Shown: positions 7,519 to 16,801, numbered from the stretch's first letter. The stretch: 38,746 bases of DNA from an uncultured Lachnoanaerobaculum sp. (GCF_938015485.1 NZ_CALLVU010000164.1:1-38746); one strand, 5' to 3'. Notes: generated by a model not told the origin, from the sequence alone. A program made the numbers and translations.

Positions 7519-8457
7519 ATGAAAAAAATAAGTGTGGTGGTACCATGTTATAATGAAGAAGAAAATGTGGTACCTATGGCAAATGCCATAAGGGAAGTAT
7601 TCAAAAATGATCTTTCAGCTTACAAATATGAGATTATTTTTATTGACAATGATTCAAAAGACAGAACGAGAGAGTTGATAAGAGAACTTTGTAAGAATGA
7701 CAAAGGTATCAAGGGTATATTCAATGCAAAGAATTTCGGACAGTTCAATTCTCCATACTACGGAATGTTACAAAGCAGCGGAGATGCAACCATTTTGATG
7801 GCGGCGGATTTCCAAGACCCTGTGGAGATGATACCCAAGTATGTAAAAGCGTGGGAAGAAGGCTATAAGATAGCTATCGGAATCAAGAAATCCAGTCAGG
7901 AAAATAAAATAATGTATCACCTTAGGAGTCTTTATTACAGAACTATAAAGAAACTTTCGGAGGTGGAGCAGATAGAGCATTTTACAGGTTTCGGACTGTA
8001 TGACAAGGCATTTATCAATGTGATGAGAGAGCTTGACGACCCTGTGCCTTTTCTTAGAGGAATAGTTGCGGAGCTGGGATTCAAAAGGAAAGAGATTCCG
8101 TATGAGCAGCCGCAAAGAAGAGCCGGAAAGACCAGCAACAACTTTTATAAGCTTTATGATGCGGCAATGCTTTCATTTACCGCATATACAAAGGTCGGAC
8201 TTCGTCTTGCAACTTTTGCAGGTATTATACTCTCAGGACTGTCTATGATAATAGCGGTTATATATCTGATTATGAAGCTATTATACTGGGACAGATTTCC
8301 GGCAGGGATGGCGCCTATTCTTATAGGTATGCTTTTTTTAGGTTCTATACAGATATTCTTTATAGGACTTGTCGGTGAGTATATAATGACTATAAACCAA
8401 AGAGTGATGAACAGACCGCTTGTAGTGGAAGAAGAAAGAATCAATTTTGAAGAATAA
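7519..8457 (+). CDS. GtrB/DPM1-like polyprenyl-phosphate glycosyltransferase (GT2)
   Basis: The 312-residue protein begins with a GT-A domain, ISVVVPCYNEEENV, with a metal-binding AADFQDP and RAGKTSNNFYKL. About residues 233-290 hold two hydrophobic helices, followed by VGEYIMTINQRVMNRP. This arrangement is typical of enzymes such as GtrB and YfdH, which move a sugar from a nucleotide donor to undecaprenyl phosphate on the inner face of the membrane. Lipid-linked sugars of this type usually decorate a surface glycan outside the cell. The start is one base after the dehydrogenase stop, so the genes are coupled. The sugar is unknown. No GtrA-type flippase gene is next to it. Confidence 0.88.
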   Translation: MKKISVVVPCYNEEENVVPMANAIREVFKNDLSAYKYEIIFIDNDSKDRTRELIRELCKNDKGIKGIFNAKNFGQFNSPYYGMLQSSGDATILMAADFQDPVEMIPKYVKAWEEGYKIAIGIKKSSQENKIMYHLRSLYYRTIKKLSEVEQIEHFTGFGLYDKAFINVMRELDDPVPFLRGIVAELGFKRKEIPYEQPQRRAGKTSNNFYKLYDAAMLSFTAYTKVGLRLATFAGIILSGLSMIIAVIYLIMKLLYWDRFPAGMAPILIGMLFLGSIQIFFIGLVGEYIMTINQRVMNRPLVVEEERINFEE

Positions 8458-8471
8458 AAGGAAAATACTTT

Positions 8472-10685
8472 ATGAAATATAAGGTGGATTACGTTCGCAT
8501 ACGCGAGAACTATATTACTTTGAACGGTTGGGTTGTAGGCAAAAAGCCGACTTCACAGCCCTCTTTTCATGTCTACAACAGTAAGATGGAAAGTGTGGAT
8601 TTCAAATATGTAAAGACCAGAAGAGACGATGTAAGTCAGACATACTTCGGCAAGGTATATGACGAGGATTACGGATTTGATATAAAGTTTGACTACAAAA
8701 GAGGTGATGACTACTACCTTGAGATAGCAATTGACAAGCAAAAAAAGAGAATAAAGTACAATGAAGAACTGATATATAAACGCTCAAGTGTCGCCTATAA
8801 GAGGATGGAAAAGTTAAAGGACCTTTGCAATATGGAAACTGTAAGGGTTGCAATGAACTTTATGAAAAAGAACGGTCTTAGGGCGCTTATAAGAAAGTCA
8901 AAGAGTAAGATTCAAGGCATGGACAATGACTACGAGTATGCGGAGTGGTATGAAAAAACCAAGCCTACCAAAGAAGAACTGAATGAACAAAGAGATGTGA
9001 AATTTGATTACTCACCTTTATTTTCGATAGTGGTGCCGCTTTATGCCACACCTGACAATTTCCTTGGAGAATTGCTTGACTCCATACTGAATCAGACTTA
9101 TCAAAACTTTGAAGTTTGTCTTGCAGACGGCTCTGAGGGCGGTAAGGATAAAGAAGAATTTATAAAAAAATATATTGAAGAAAAAAGTACGAAAAATAAG
9201 ATAAAGTATAAAAAGCTCGGCAAGAATCTGGGGATTGCAGGCAATACCAATGAAGCTCTAAAGATGGCTACAGGCGATTATATAGTGCTTGCGGACCATG
9301 ACGATGTGATAACACCAAATGCGCTGTATGAATGTGCCAAGGCGATAAATGAAACAAACTGTGACTGTATGTACTCCGATGAAGATAAGCTTGATATGGA
9401 CGGCGGTTCACTGTTTGACCCTCATTTTAAACCTGACTTCAATATTGATATGCTTGAGAGCGTGAACTATATCTGTCATCTTTTTGTAGTAAAGAAAGAA
9501 CTTGTGGATACGGCGGGAATGTTTGATGCGGCATATGACGGAGCGCAGGACTATGACTTTATTTTCAGAGTTAGTGAGAATGCAAAAAAGATTGTGCATA
9601 TACCTAAGGTTTTATACCACTGGAGATGTCATATGAACTCTACAGCGTCCAATCCGCAAAGTAAGTTGTATGCTTTTGAGGCAGGTGCAAGAGCTATAAA
9701 GGCACATATAGAGAGAATGGGAAATTCCCTACCTGTGGAAAAGATTGAAAAAGGTGTGGACTACGGCATCTATCACAAGTACTTTATTATGAAAGAGCAG
9801 CCGCTTTTATCAATTATTATCCCGAACAAAGATCACAGTGACGACCTTGACCTTGCAATTCGTTCCATAGTGACAAAGAGTACCTATAAAAATATAGAGT
9901 TTATTGTGGTTGAGAACAATTCCACAGAGAAAAAGACTTTTGATTACTATGAAAAGATTCAAAAGGAATTTGACAATGTTAAGGTGGTTTTCTGGGAGAG
10001 AGAGTTTAACTATTCGCTTATCAACAACTTCGGTGTAGGCTATGCAAGAGGTGAGTATCTGTTCTTTTTGAATAATGATATCGAAATGATAAATCCTACA
10101 TCCATAGAGGAGATGATGTGGTATGCTTATAGAAAAGACGTGGGAATAGTAGGTGCAAGACTGCTTTACAATGATGATACCATACAGCATGCAGGTGTTG
10201 TGGTCGGATTCGGAGGTGTGGCAGGTCATACATTTATAGGACTTTCGGATGTGGAGAACAGCTATTTCCACAGAGCACTTACATTGCAGGACTATTCAGC
10301 CGTAACGGCGGCAGCACTTATCTCAAAGAAATCAGTCTTTAACGAAGTGGGCGGATTCAGTGAGGAACTTGCGGTAGCTTTTAACGATATTGATTTTTGT
10401 ATGAAGGTAAGATCAAAAGACTACCTTGTTGTATACAATCCTTATGCGCTGTTTTATCACTATGAATCAAAGTCGAGAGGACTTGAGGACAGCCCTGAAA
10501 AGGTTGAAAGATTTAACAGAGAGACTGCCATATTTATGAAGAAATGGCCGAAGATTTTGGCTGAGGGTGATCCGTATTACAATCCTAATCTCACGCTTAG
10601 AAAGTCAAACTTTGCACTCAGGGATTTGTTACATGAAAAAATCGGTGAACCTTTTATAGATGAGAATATTAAAAAATACCTATAG
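8472..10685 (+). CDS. Glycosyltransferase with two GT2 domains and N-terminal beta-type domain
   Basis: The 737-residue protein has three parts. Residues 1-about 105 have no catalytic motif and carry an ENYITLNGWVVG segment, a kind of beta-rich domain often found in front of glycan GT2 enzymes; residues to about 180 form a linker. The first GT2 domain starts near 185 (FSIVVPLYATPDNF) with ADHDD and MYSDEDKLD. The second starts near 440 (LLSIIIPNKDHSDD) with FLNNDIEM. Two domains in one chain often add two residues of a repeat unit, for example in rhamnose-rich polysaccharides. There is no signal peptide or membrane segment, so it is probably cytoplasmic or membrane-associated. It follows the GtrB-like gene by 14 bases. 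Confidence 0.88.
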   Translation: MKYKVDYVRIRENYITLNGWVVGKKPTSQPSFHVYNSKMESVDFKYVKTRRDDVSQTYFGKVYDEDYGFDIKFDYKRGDDYYLEIAIDKQKKRIKYNEELIYKRSSVAYKRMEKLKDLCNMETVRVAMNFMKKNGLRALIRKSKSKIQGMDNDYEYAEWYEKTKPTKEELNEQRDVKFDYSPLFSIVVPLYATPDNFLGELLDSILNQTYQNFEVCLADGSEGGKDKEEFIKKYIEEKSTKNKIKYKKLGKNLGIAGNTNEALKMATGDYIVLADHDDVITPNALYECAKAINETNCDCMYSDEDKLDMDGGSLFDPHFKPDFNIDMLESVNYICHLFVVKKELVDTAGMFDAAYDGAQDYDFIFRVSENAKKIVHIPKVLYHWRCHMNSTASNPQSKLYAFEAGARAIKAHIERMGNSLPVEKIEKGVDYGIYHKYFIMKEQPLLSIIIPNKDHSDDLDLAIRSIVTKSTYKNIEFIVVENNSTEKKTFDYYEKIQKEFDNVKVVFWEREFNYSLINNFGVGYARGEYLFFLNNDIEMINPTSIEEMMWYAYRKDVGIVGARLLYNDDTIQHAGVVVGFGGVAGHTFIGLSDVENSYFHRALTLQDYSAVTAAALISKKSVFNEVGGFSEELAVAFNDIDFCMKVRSKDYLVVYNPYALFYHYESKSRGLEDSPEKVERFNRETAIFMKKWPKILAEGDPYYNPNLTLRKSNFALRDLLHEKIGEPFIDENIKKYL

Positions 10686-10698
10686 ATATGGGAGAAAT

Positions 10699-11691
10699 AT
10701 GAGTAAAGTAACAATAATAATACCGAATTACAACGGTGCAGCCTTTTTGGGCGATTGCATAGAGTCGTTGAGAAACCAGACATACAAAAACTTTGATGTG
10801 CTGGTGGTCGATAACGGCTCAAAGGATGCTTCACTTGAGTATTTAAGAGATTTGGAAAGCTATGAAAAAAATCTGAATATAAGGGTGATATACTTGGATG
10901 AAAACTTGGGATTTGCAGGAGGAGTGAATGTCGGGCTTGCCGCAAGCGACAGTAAGTATATTATTTTATTAAACAATGATACACAAGTTTTTAATGACTA
11001 TGTGGAAAAACTTGTTAGTGCGATAGAAAAGTCTGAAAAGATATTTGCAGTAAATCCGCTTATGATAAACGCACATAATAAGGAACTTGTGGACGACGCC
11101 GGAGACGGATATTCACTGCTTGGCTGGGGATATCAGATAGGCGTCGGAGAGAAGGTAGGCGGCTTTACAAAGAAGCGAGCTGTATTTTCAGCCTGTGCAG
11201 GCGCCAGCATATACAGGAAGAGCATCTTGGATGAAGTCGGATACTTTGATGAAATGCACTTTGCATACCTTGAAGATATGGACTTAAGCTTCAGGGCAAG
11301 ACTTAAAGGATATATCATAGGTTTTGAGCCGCTTGCAAAGGTATATCACCTTGGAAGTGCCACATCGGGTTCAAAGTATAATTCATTTAAGGTAAGACTG
11401 GCCGCAAGAAACAATATTTATCTTATATACAAGAATATGACCAATTTGCAGATAGCTTTTAATATTTTACCGCTGGCAATCGGTACATTTATAAAGATGG
11501 GATTTTTCTTAAAAAAGGGATTTATAAAAGATTATGTAAACGGACTTATCGAAGGATTTAAAAACTTAAAAGAATGTGACAGAGTGGATTTCAGTGAGAT
11601 AAAGAAATCTAATATATTGGCTCTGGAAGGTGAAATCATATTCGGCACCTTTGAATATGTGTACAGATTTATAAAAAGGCATACCTGTTAA
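10699..11691 (+). CDS. GT2 family glycosyltransferase, rhamnosyltransferase-like
   Basis: The 330-residue protein opens VTIIIPNYNGAAFLGDCI and shows LLNNDTQVF for the nucleotide/metal site, GFAGGVNVGL, and the pair YFDEMHFAYLEDMDLSFRARLKGY near residue 190. This combination is typical of the WbbL/rhamnosyltransferase-type GT2 group. A hydrophobic stretch near residue 260 may anchor it to the membrane. The start at 10699 is chosen because GGGAG (10690-10694) precedes it and because it begins directly before the conserved fold; an upstream in-frame ATG at 10660 would overlap the preceding gene and lacks such a site. Acceptor and donor sugar cannot be determined. It is the last of three glycosyltransferases in a row. 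Confidence 0.88.
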   Translation: MSKVTIIIPNYNGAAFLGDCIESLRNQTYKNFDVLVVDNGSKDASLEYLRDLESYEKNLNIRVIYLDENLGFAGGVNVGLAASDSKYIILLNNDTQVFNDYVEKLVSAIEKSEKIFAVNPLMINAHNKELVDDAGDGYSLLGWGYQIGVGEKVGGFTKKRAVFSACAGASIYRKSILDEVGYFDEMHFAYLEDMDLSFRARLKGYIIGFEPLAKVYHLGSATSGSKYNSFKVRLAARNNIYLIYKNMTNLQIAFNILPLAIGTFIKMGFFLKKGFIKDYVNGLIEGFKNLKECDRVDFSEIKKSNILALEGEIIFGTFEYVYRFIKRHTC

Positions 11692-11741
11692 GAACTGTTA
11701 CTAAAGATTAAATAAAATGTAATAAATGATTTTGTTTTTAG

Positions 11742-11768
11742 TTGTAAAATAGTTTCAGGGTTTTACAA
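11742..11768 (+). repeat. Short perfect inverted repeat before the initiating transferase
   Basis: TTGTAAAA (11742-11749) and TTTTACAA (11761-11768) form a perfect eight-base dyad with an 11-base gap. It lies in the 123-base gap before the transferase gene. There is no T-run, so it looks more like a protein-binding site or mRNA hairpin than a terminator. A second small dyad, CACTT-T-AAGTG, lies at 11788-11798. Confidence 0.4.
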
Positions 11769-11814
11769 AATTTAGGCAGGGATCGAACACTTTAAGTGCG
11801 ATATGGAGCAATAT

Positions 11815-13221
11815 ATGATTAAAGAAAACCAAAAGAGACTGAATAGGCTGCATATACTCTTGGATGCCCTTGTTATATTCACAAGCTACTTGATAGCTTA
11901 TCTTATAATGTATTACAATGATGATGCGATACTGGCATTGTCCGCACAGGTATATTTCAGCGCATTGATTATTATAATACCCGGGTTTCTTATACTGTAT
12001 GAATTCTTTGAACTGTATACACCTAAAAGAATTTCAGGTAGAAGAAGTGAGATAGCAAATATCTTTAAAGCCAATTCCATAGGATTTTTGATATTTACCT
12101 TGACACTGTATCTTGGCGGTAAGAATATGAATATGCACCACTTCTCGAGAAGATTGGTAATCATCTTTTATATTCTTACAAATGTACTGATGGTATTTGA
12201 GAGGAGCTTTATAAGAAGCTTTTTGATGAGCATCAGGACAAAGGGATACAACCAAAAGCATATTTTGCTAATCGGATATTCAAGAGCGGCGGAAGGGTAT
12301 ATAGACAGAGTAAAGCAAAATCCCGAGTGGGGTTACAATATCAGAGGTATTTTAGATGACCACAAGGAAAGAGGATATTGTTACAACGGGGTTAAGGTAA
12401 TAGGCACAACAGCAAATCTGCATATGATCTTAGAGATGAATGTGCTTGATGAGATTGCCATTACACTTAGTATAAAAGAGTATGAGCATCTTGAGGCTAT
12501 AGTTAACGACTGTGAAAAATCGGGTGTGCATACAAAGTTTATACCGGATTACAATAATTTTATACCGACCATTCCTTATATAGAGGATTTGCAAGGGCTT
12601 CCTGTTATAAATATCAGACATGTGCCGCTTACAGAACTTCACAATGCATATATAAAAAGAATTGTTGACATATTTGGGGCATTGTTTGGTATAATATTGT
12701 TTTCACCTGTGATGTTAATTACTGCAATACTTGTAAAGTTGACAGACGGTGGACCGATAATATATTCGCAGGAAAGAGTGGGTTTGCATAACAAACCTTT
12801 CAAAATGTATAAATTCCGCTCCATGGCTGTTCAAAAGCCGTCAGAGGAGAAGTCAAAATGGACTACACCGAACGATCCCAGAGTCACGGCTGTAGGCAGG
12901 TTTATCAGAAAGACAAGCATTGATGAGACCCCGCAGTTTTTCAATGTGTTAAAGGGTAATATGTCACTTGTGGGGCCGAGACCTGAGAGACCTTTCTATG
13001 TGGAAAAGTTCAGGGAAGAGATACCACATTACATGATAAAACATCAGGTAAGACCGGGACTTACAGGCTGGGCACAGGTCAACGGATTCAGAGGAGATAC
13101 TTCCATACAAAGAAGAATTGACCATGACTTATATTATATTGAAAACTGGACCTTAGGTTTTGATTTCAAGATAATGTTTTTGACGATATTTAAGGGATTT
13201 ATAAATAAAAATGCTTATTAG
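11815..13221 (+). CDS. Polyprenyl-phosphate sugar-1-phosphate transferase (WcaJ/WbaP-like)
   Basis: The 468-residue membrane protein has four N-terminal hydrophobic helices, a CoA-binding-like soluble segment (QKHILLIGYSRAAEGYIDRV), and a C-terminal bacterial sugar transferase domain from about residue 280. The latter shows KRIVDIFGALFGIILFSP, YSQERVGLHNKPFKMYKFRS, KTSIDETPQFFNVLKGNMS, VGPRPERP and RPGLTGWAQVNG. Enzymes of this kind start exopolysaccharide or capsule repeat units by putting a hexose-1-phosphate onto undecaprenyl phosphate. The start at ATG 11815 is preceded by GGAG (11805-11808); an ATG at 11803 has no such site. It is followed by an LCP gene 13 bases on, which fits synthesis and wall attachment of one polymer. 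Confidence 0.93.
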   Translation: MIKENQKRLNRLHILLDALVIFTSYLIAYLIMYYNDDAILALSAQVYFSALIIIIPGFLILYEFFELYTPKRISGRRSEIANIFKANSIGFLIFTLTLYLGGKNMNMHHFSRRLVIIFYILTNVLMVFERSFIRSFLMSIRTKGYNQKHILLIGYSRAAEGYIDRVKQNPEWGYNIRGILDDHKERGYCYNGVKVIGTTANLHMILEMNVLDEIAITLSIKEYEHLEAIVNDCEKSGVHTKFIPDYNNFIPTIPYIEDLQGLPVINIRHVPLTELHNAYIKRIVDIFGALFGIILFSPVMLITAILVKLTDGGPIIYSQERVGLHNKPFKMYKFRSMAVQKPSEEKSKWTTPNDPRVTAVGRFIRKTSIDETPQFFNVLKGNMSLVGPRPERPFYVEKFREEIPHYMIKHQVRPGLTGWAQVNGFRGDTSIQRRIDHDLYYIENWTLGFDFKIMFLTIFKGFINKNAY

Positions 13222-13234
13222 AAGGAGGAATATA

Positions 13235-14905
13235 ATGAGCGAAGATAATCAGAAGCCTAAAAAGAAGAGGAAAAAATCTAAGGTTGCTTTTTTCTTTACA
13301 ATGCTTATAGCGGAAGTTTTCGTGCTTGGCGTAATATTTGCGTATGCATATGCACTTAAGCAATACTCGAAGATACAAAGACCCGACTACAATGTTGAAC
13401 AGGTTCTTAATACCGATTTGTCGGAGAAGAAGCTGGCTGAGATGAGAGGATACAGAAACATTGCCGTATTCGGTGTGGATTCCAGGGACAGCAGTGTAGG
13501 TAAAGGAAACAGATCGGATGTTATAATCATTTGTTCAATAGAACAGTCAACAGGTGAAATTAAGTTGGTTTCGGTATACAGAGATACTTACCTTGATGTA
13601 GGAAAGAACTCTTTCCAGAAAGCGACACATGCATACAGCTACGGCGGACCTGCAAGAGCGGTTAAGATGTTGAACGACAGTTTGGATCTCAATATCACAG
13701 ATTATATAACATTCAACTGGAAGGCGGTTGCAACAGCTATAAACATACTTGGAGGTGTGGATATAGACATTACAAAGCCTGAGTTTAAATATATCAACTC
13801 ATATATCACAGAGACAGTAAAGGGAACAGGTATAGGTTCGGTACAGCTTAAGGCGCCGGGTATGCAGCATCTTGACGGTGTTCAGGCTGTAGCTTATGCA
13901 AGACTTAGATATATGGATACGGACTATCAAAGAACCGAAAGACAGAGAAAGGTTGTTGAGCTTGCATTTGAGAAGGCGAAGAAGGCAGATCCGAAGACTT
14001 TAAATGATTTGCTCGGAAATGTACTTTCAATGGTGGCTACAAACCTTACATGGCAGGACGGTCTGGATGTAATCAATGATATAGGTAAGTACAAGCTGGT
14101 AGATACACAGGGCTTCCCTTTTGATAAGGACGATATGACAAAGGGAACAAAGGGATTTATAGTAGTTCCTATAGATCTTGTGAGCAATGTGGTAAAGCTT
14201 CACAGCTATCTTTTCGGAGATGAGAACTATGAGGCTTCTGCAAAGGTAAAGGCTTACAGCGAGAGAATATCTGAAGATACAGGTTTTTATAAGGACGGAG
14301 ACAAAGTCAAACGTGTAAAGACCAATGACGGATATAAGTCGAATAAGAGTCATAATGATGACGAAGATGAGACTAAGAATAATAAAAAGAAGTCCACTAC
14401 GGAAGAAGAGACCAAAAAGAGCAAGAGTGTGGATGTCTATACGGACAACAACGGAAGATATTATCAGCTTGATAAGGACGGCGAGACGGTTTGGATAGAT
14501 AAAAATGACGGTGAGGACTACTACACCGACGGTGCAGGAAACAAGTATTATATGCAACCTGAGGAGAAAGAGTCTACACATAAGGAAAAGGGTAACAAGT
14601 CAAAGTCAACTATAGAAGCACCTGCAGAGTCTACACAGGCCAATAAAGGTTCAAGTGTGGAGATAGTGGAGCCTCATACAAAGAAGGAGACGGCGGAGAC
14701 TGAGACTGCAGCTCCGAAAAAGAAGCCTAACGGACCCGGAGAGACTACAACAGCCAAAGAAAGTGAAGAGAAGCCTAAGGGTCCGGGTGAGACAAAGGCT
14801 ACAAAGGAGTCTACGGTAGAGCCTGTACCTACTACGGCGGACCGTAAGGAAGAGACTGTGCCTCCTGTACCTACAGCTCAGACGGTGGAACCGAAACCGG
14901 AATAA
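13235..14905 (+). CDS. LCP (LytR-CpsA-Psr) family glycopolymer ligase with long repetitive tail
   Basis: The 556-residue protein has a lysine-rich cytoplasmic start, one membrane helix (about 17-40) and an extracellular LCP domain (about 72-250) with VFGVDSRD, GNRSDVIII, SVYRDTYLDV and YARLRYMDTDYQRTERQR; these hold the Arg/Asp residues that bind the pyrophosphate of lipid-linked glycans. LCP enzymes transfer teichoic acid or capsule chains from undecaprenyl carrier to peptidoglycan. Residues about 365-556 are charged, low in complexity and probably disordered. They include two related segments, VYTDNNGRYYQ (401-411) and YYTDGAGNKYYM (429-440), and two copies of a KPxGPGET unit (497-526). The start is set by AAGGAGG at 13222-13228; an earlier ATG at 13211 overlaps the previous gene. 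Confidence 0.93.
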   Translation: MSEDNQKPKKKRKKSKVAFFFTMLIAEVFVLGVIFAYAYALKQYSKIQRPDYNVEQVLNTDLSEKKLAEMRGYRNIAVFGVDSRDSSVGKGNRSDVIIICSIEQSTGEIKLVSVYRDTYLDVGKNSFQKATHAYSYGGPARAVKMLNDSLDLNITDYITFNWKAVATAINILGGVDIDITKPEFKYINSYITETVKGTGIGSVQLKAPGMQHLDGVQAVAYARLRYMDTDYQRTERQRKVVELAFEKAKKADPKTLNDLLGNVLSMVATNLTWQDGLDVINDIGKYKLVDTQGFPFDKDDMTKGTKGFIVVPIDLVSNVVKLHSYLFGDENYEASAKVKAYSERISEDTGFYKDGDKVKRVKTNDGYKSNKSHNDDEDETKNNKKKSTTEEETKKSKSVDVYTDNNGRYYQLDKDGETVWIDKNDGEDYYTDGAGNKYYMQPEEKESTHKEKGNKSKSTIEAPAESTQANKGSSVEIVEPHTKKETAETETAAPKKKPNGPGETTTAKESEEKPKGPGETKATKESTVEPVPTTADRKEETVPPVPTAQTVEPKPE

Positions 14906-14945
14906 AAAACATAAAATAAACTTACTTTGTACACAAAGTGGACAC

Positions 14946-14996
14946 AAAGCATTGGTAGACTTATAACCATCAAAGGAAAGTCACCAATGCTTTTTT
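14946..14996 (+). terminator. Intrinsic terminator after the LCP gene
   Basis: AAAGCATTGGT plus GACTT pair with AAGTC plus ACCAATGCTTT around a loop centred near 14968, followed by a run of six T. A smaller hairpin without a T-run (ACTTTG-TACA-CAAAGT, 14924-14939) lies just upstream. This ends the glycan region. Confidence 0.85.
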
Positions 14997-15095
14997 ATTA
15001 GTGAGGTGGCAAAGATAATAAACCGCAGTGAGTATATTTGCTGCAGCATACTATATATTTTATGAAAGGGGAGTACTTTTAGTACGGAAGATATT

Positions 15096-16739
15096 ATGGA
15101 ATTTGAGAGAGATGAATTTGACAATGAGGTTAATACAAATATGGAGAATAATACAAACAACAGTGAGATAGAAAACAGCGCTTCAAATGATGAGCCTAAG
15201 GATATAGACGGCATTATAAGAAAGCACAGTGAAAGTCTTGCAAAGGCCGCGGAAGATATAGCAAGAAATGAAGGCAATGCCGAGACTTCATATGACAGTG
15301 TGGAAAACAGTAGTGATGTAAAAAAAGAAGCGGTATCAAGCTTTGCTTCAAATGCAAGTGAGAATTTGGAAAATACACAGAATATAAATATATCGGATAT
15401 CAAGGGGGCAAACAATGCAACATATAGCGGAAATTTTGGAGAAGATAATAGAGGAACTCAGTCAGAAAATGTACGAACACAAACTTTTGCCTCACAGCCT
15501 CAAAAAGGCAAGGGTAAGGGTAAGGAGCGCAAGAAATCAAAAGTAGGAAGGGCGTTCGGACTTGTAGCAAGTGCTGCAGTATTCGGACTTGTAGCCGGCG
15601 GAGTAATGGTTGGTGTCAACAATGTGGCAAGCAGCTATGTAGGAACAAATACAAAGACAAAGGCTGACGATATTACAATAGGCAGTCAGGATACAAATAA
15701 GAGTGAGAGCACAGCTGCACCTGCAACAAATCTTTCAAGCATGGATGTTTCAACTATAGTGGATAAGGCAATGCCTTCAGTAGTATCAATCTACGGAAAG
15801 GAAGAGGTAACACAGAACAGTTTCTTCGGTCCGCAAAGCTATGAAGCACAGTCAAGCGGTTCAGGTATAATAGTAGGAAAAACAGACAGTGAACTCTTGA
15901 TAGTAACAAACAACCATGTTATTGCAGATACTACAAGCCTTGAAGTGGAATTTTCAGACGGCAAGAAGGCAAGTGCCTCTGTAAAGGGTGGAGACAGTGA
16001 CAATGATGTGGCTGTAGTGGCTGTAAAGCTCTCAGATATGGGAGAAGACACATTGTCAAGAATCAGTATTGCAAATATCGGAGACAGTGACAATGTTAAG
16101 GTAGGACAAGGTGTTGTTGCTATAGGAAATGCACTCGGATACGGTCAGTCCGTAACAGTCGGATATATTTCGGCGCTTAACAGAGAGGTAAAGACTGAAG
16201 GCGGTACTTCAAGGAATCTTTTACAGACTGATGCGGCTATAAATCCCGGTAACTCAGGCGGCGCCCTCCTTAATATGCAGGGTCAGGTAATAGGTATCAA
16301 CTCAGCCAAGTATTCAGATACCGCTGTAGAGGGAATGGGCTATGCAATCCCTATATCTACAGTAAAGGATCTTATAAAGGAACTTTCAAGCAAGGAGACA
16401 AGAACTGTAGTTGCACAGGAAAATCAGGGATACCTCGGTATACAGGGTAAGGATATTGACGAGGAGATGGCAAAGGCTTACGATATGCCGCAGGGTATCT
16501 ATGTATACAAAGTTGTAGAAGGCGGTGCCGCAGCGTCTTCAGATTTGAAGGCAAAGGATATTATTACCAAGTTTGACGGACAGAGTGTAAGAAGTATGGA
16601 AGAGCTCAAAAATATGCTTACATACTATGAGAGCGGCAGAAAGGTGGATCTGACAGTTCAAAGACTTGACGACAGCGGTAAATATGTTGAAAAGACTGTA
16701 AGCATCACTCTCGGTAAGAGAGAAGTACAGGAACAGTAA
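15096..16739 (+). CDS. htrA: HtrA/DegP-type membrane-anchored serine protease with PDZ domain
   Basis: The 547-residue protein has an acidic, Asn-rich cytoplasmic segment (1-135), a basic stretch (QKGKGKGKERKKSK), one membrane helix (about 153-175) and an outside trypsin-like domain. The catalytic triad is His274 (TNNHVIADT), Asp304 (DNDVAVVAV) and Ser387 (NPGNSGGALLN). A PDZ domain follows at about 435-535 (GYLGIQGKDIDEEMAK). Homologues degrade misfolded exported proteins and help envelope stress survival. The cytoplasmic tail of about 150 residues is longer than in Bacillus HtrA. GGAAG (15086-15090) precedes the ATG. It stands alone between two terminators, so it is probably monocistronic; no clear promoter match was found in 14997-15095. 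Confidence 0.93.
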   Translation: MEFERDEFDNEVNTNMENNTNNSEIENSASNDEPKDIDGIIRKHSESLAKAAEDIARNEGNAETSYDSVENSSDVKKEAVSSFASNASENLENTQNINISDIKGANNATYSGNFGEDNRGTQSENVRTQTFASQPQKGKGKGKERKKSKVGRAFGLVASAAVFGLVAGGVMVGVNNVASSYVGTNTKTKADDITIGSQDTNKSESTAAPATNLSSMDVSTIVDKAMPSVVSIYGKEEVTQNSFFGPQSYEAQSSGSGIIVGKTDSELLIVTNNHVIADTTSLEVEFSDGKKASASVKGGDSDNDVAVVAVKLSDMGEDTLSRISIANIGDSDNVKVGQGVVAIGNALGYGQSVTVGYISALNREVKTEGGTSRNLLQTDAAINPGNSGGALLNMQGQVIGINSAKYSDTAVEGMGYAIPISTVKDLIKELSSKETRTVVAQENQGYLGIQGKDIDEEMAKAYDMPQGIYVYKVVEGGAAASSDLKAKDIITKFDGQSVRSMEELKNMLTYYESGRKVDLTVQRLDDSGKYVEKTVSITLGKREVQEQ

Positions 16740-16751
16740 TATAGATTTTCT

Positions 16752-16782
16752 AAGCAACAGGTGAAAGCCTGTTGCTTTTTTT
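16752..16782 (+). terminator. Intrinsic terminator after htrA
   Basis: AGCAACAGG (16753-16761) pairs perfectly with CCTGTTGCT (16768-16776) around TGAAAG, followed by seven T. Its T-run overlaps the -35 box of the next promoter candidate. Confidence 0.9.
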
Positions 16783-16801
16783 GTCGCTTTTACGGTATAC
16801 T
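16772..16801 (+). promoter_or_regulatory. Candidate promoter of trmB
   Basis: TTGCTT (16772-16777), an 18-base spacer, then TATACT (16796-16801). The -35 box lies inside the descending arm and T-run of the htrA terminator. The start site would fall near 16808, giving trmB a leader of about 25 bases. Confidence 0.5.

Noticed and set aside
11770..11800. tRNA-like TTCGATC on the minus strand
   Set aside because: The bases on either side do not form a T-stem and no acceptor, D or anticodon arms could be placed.
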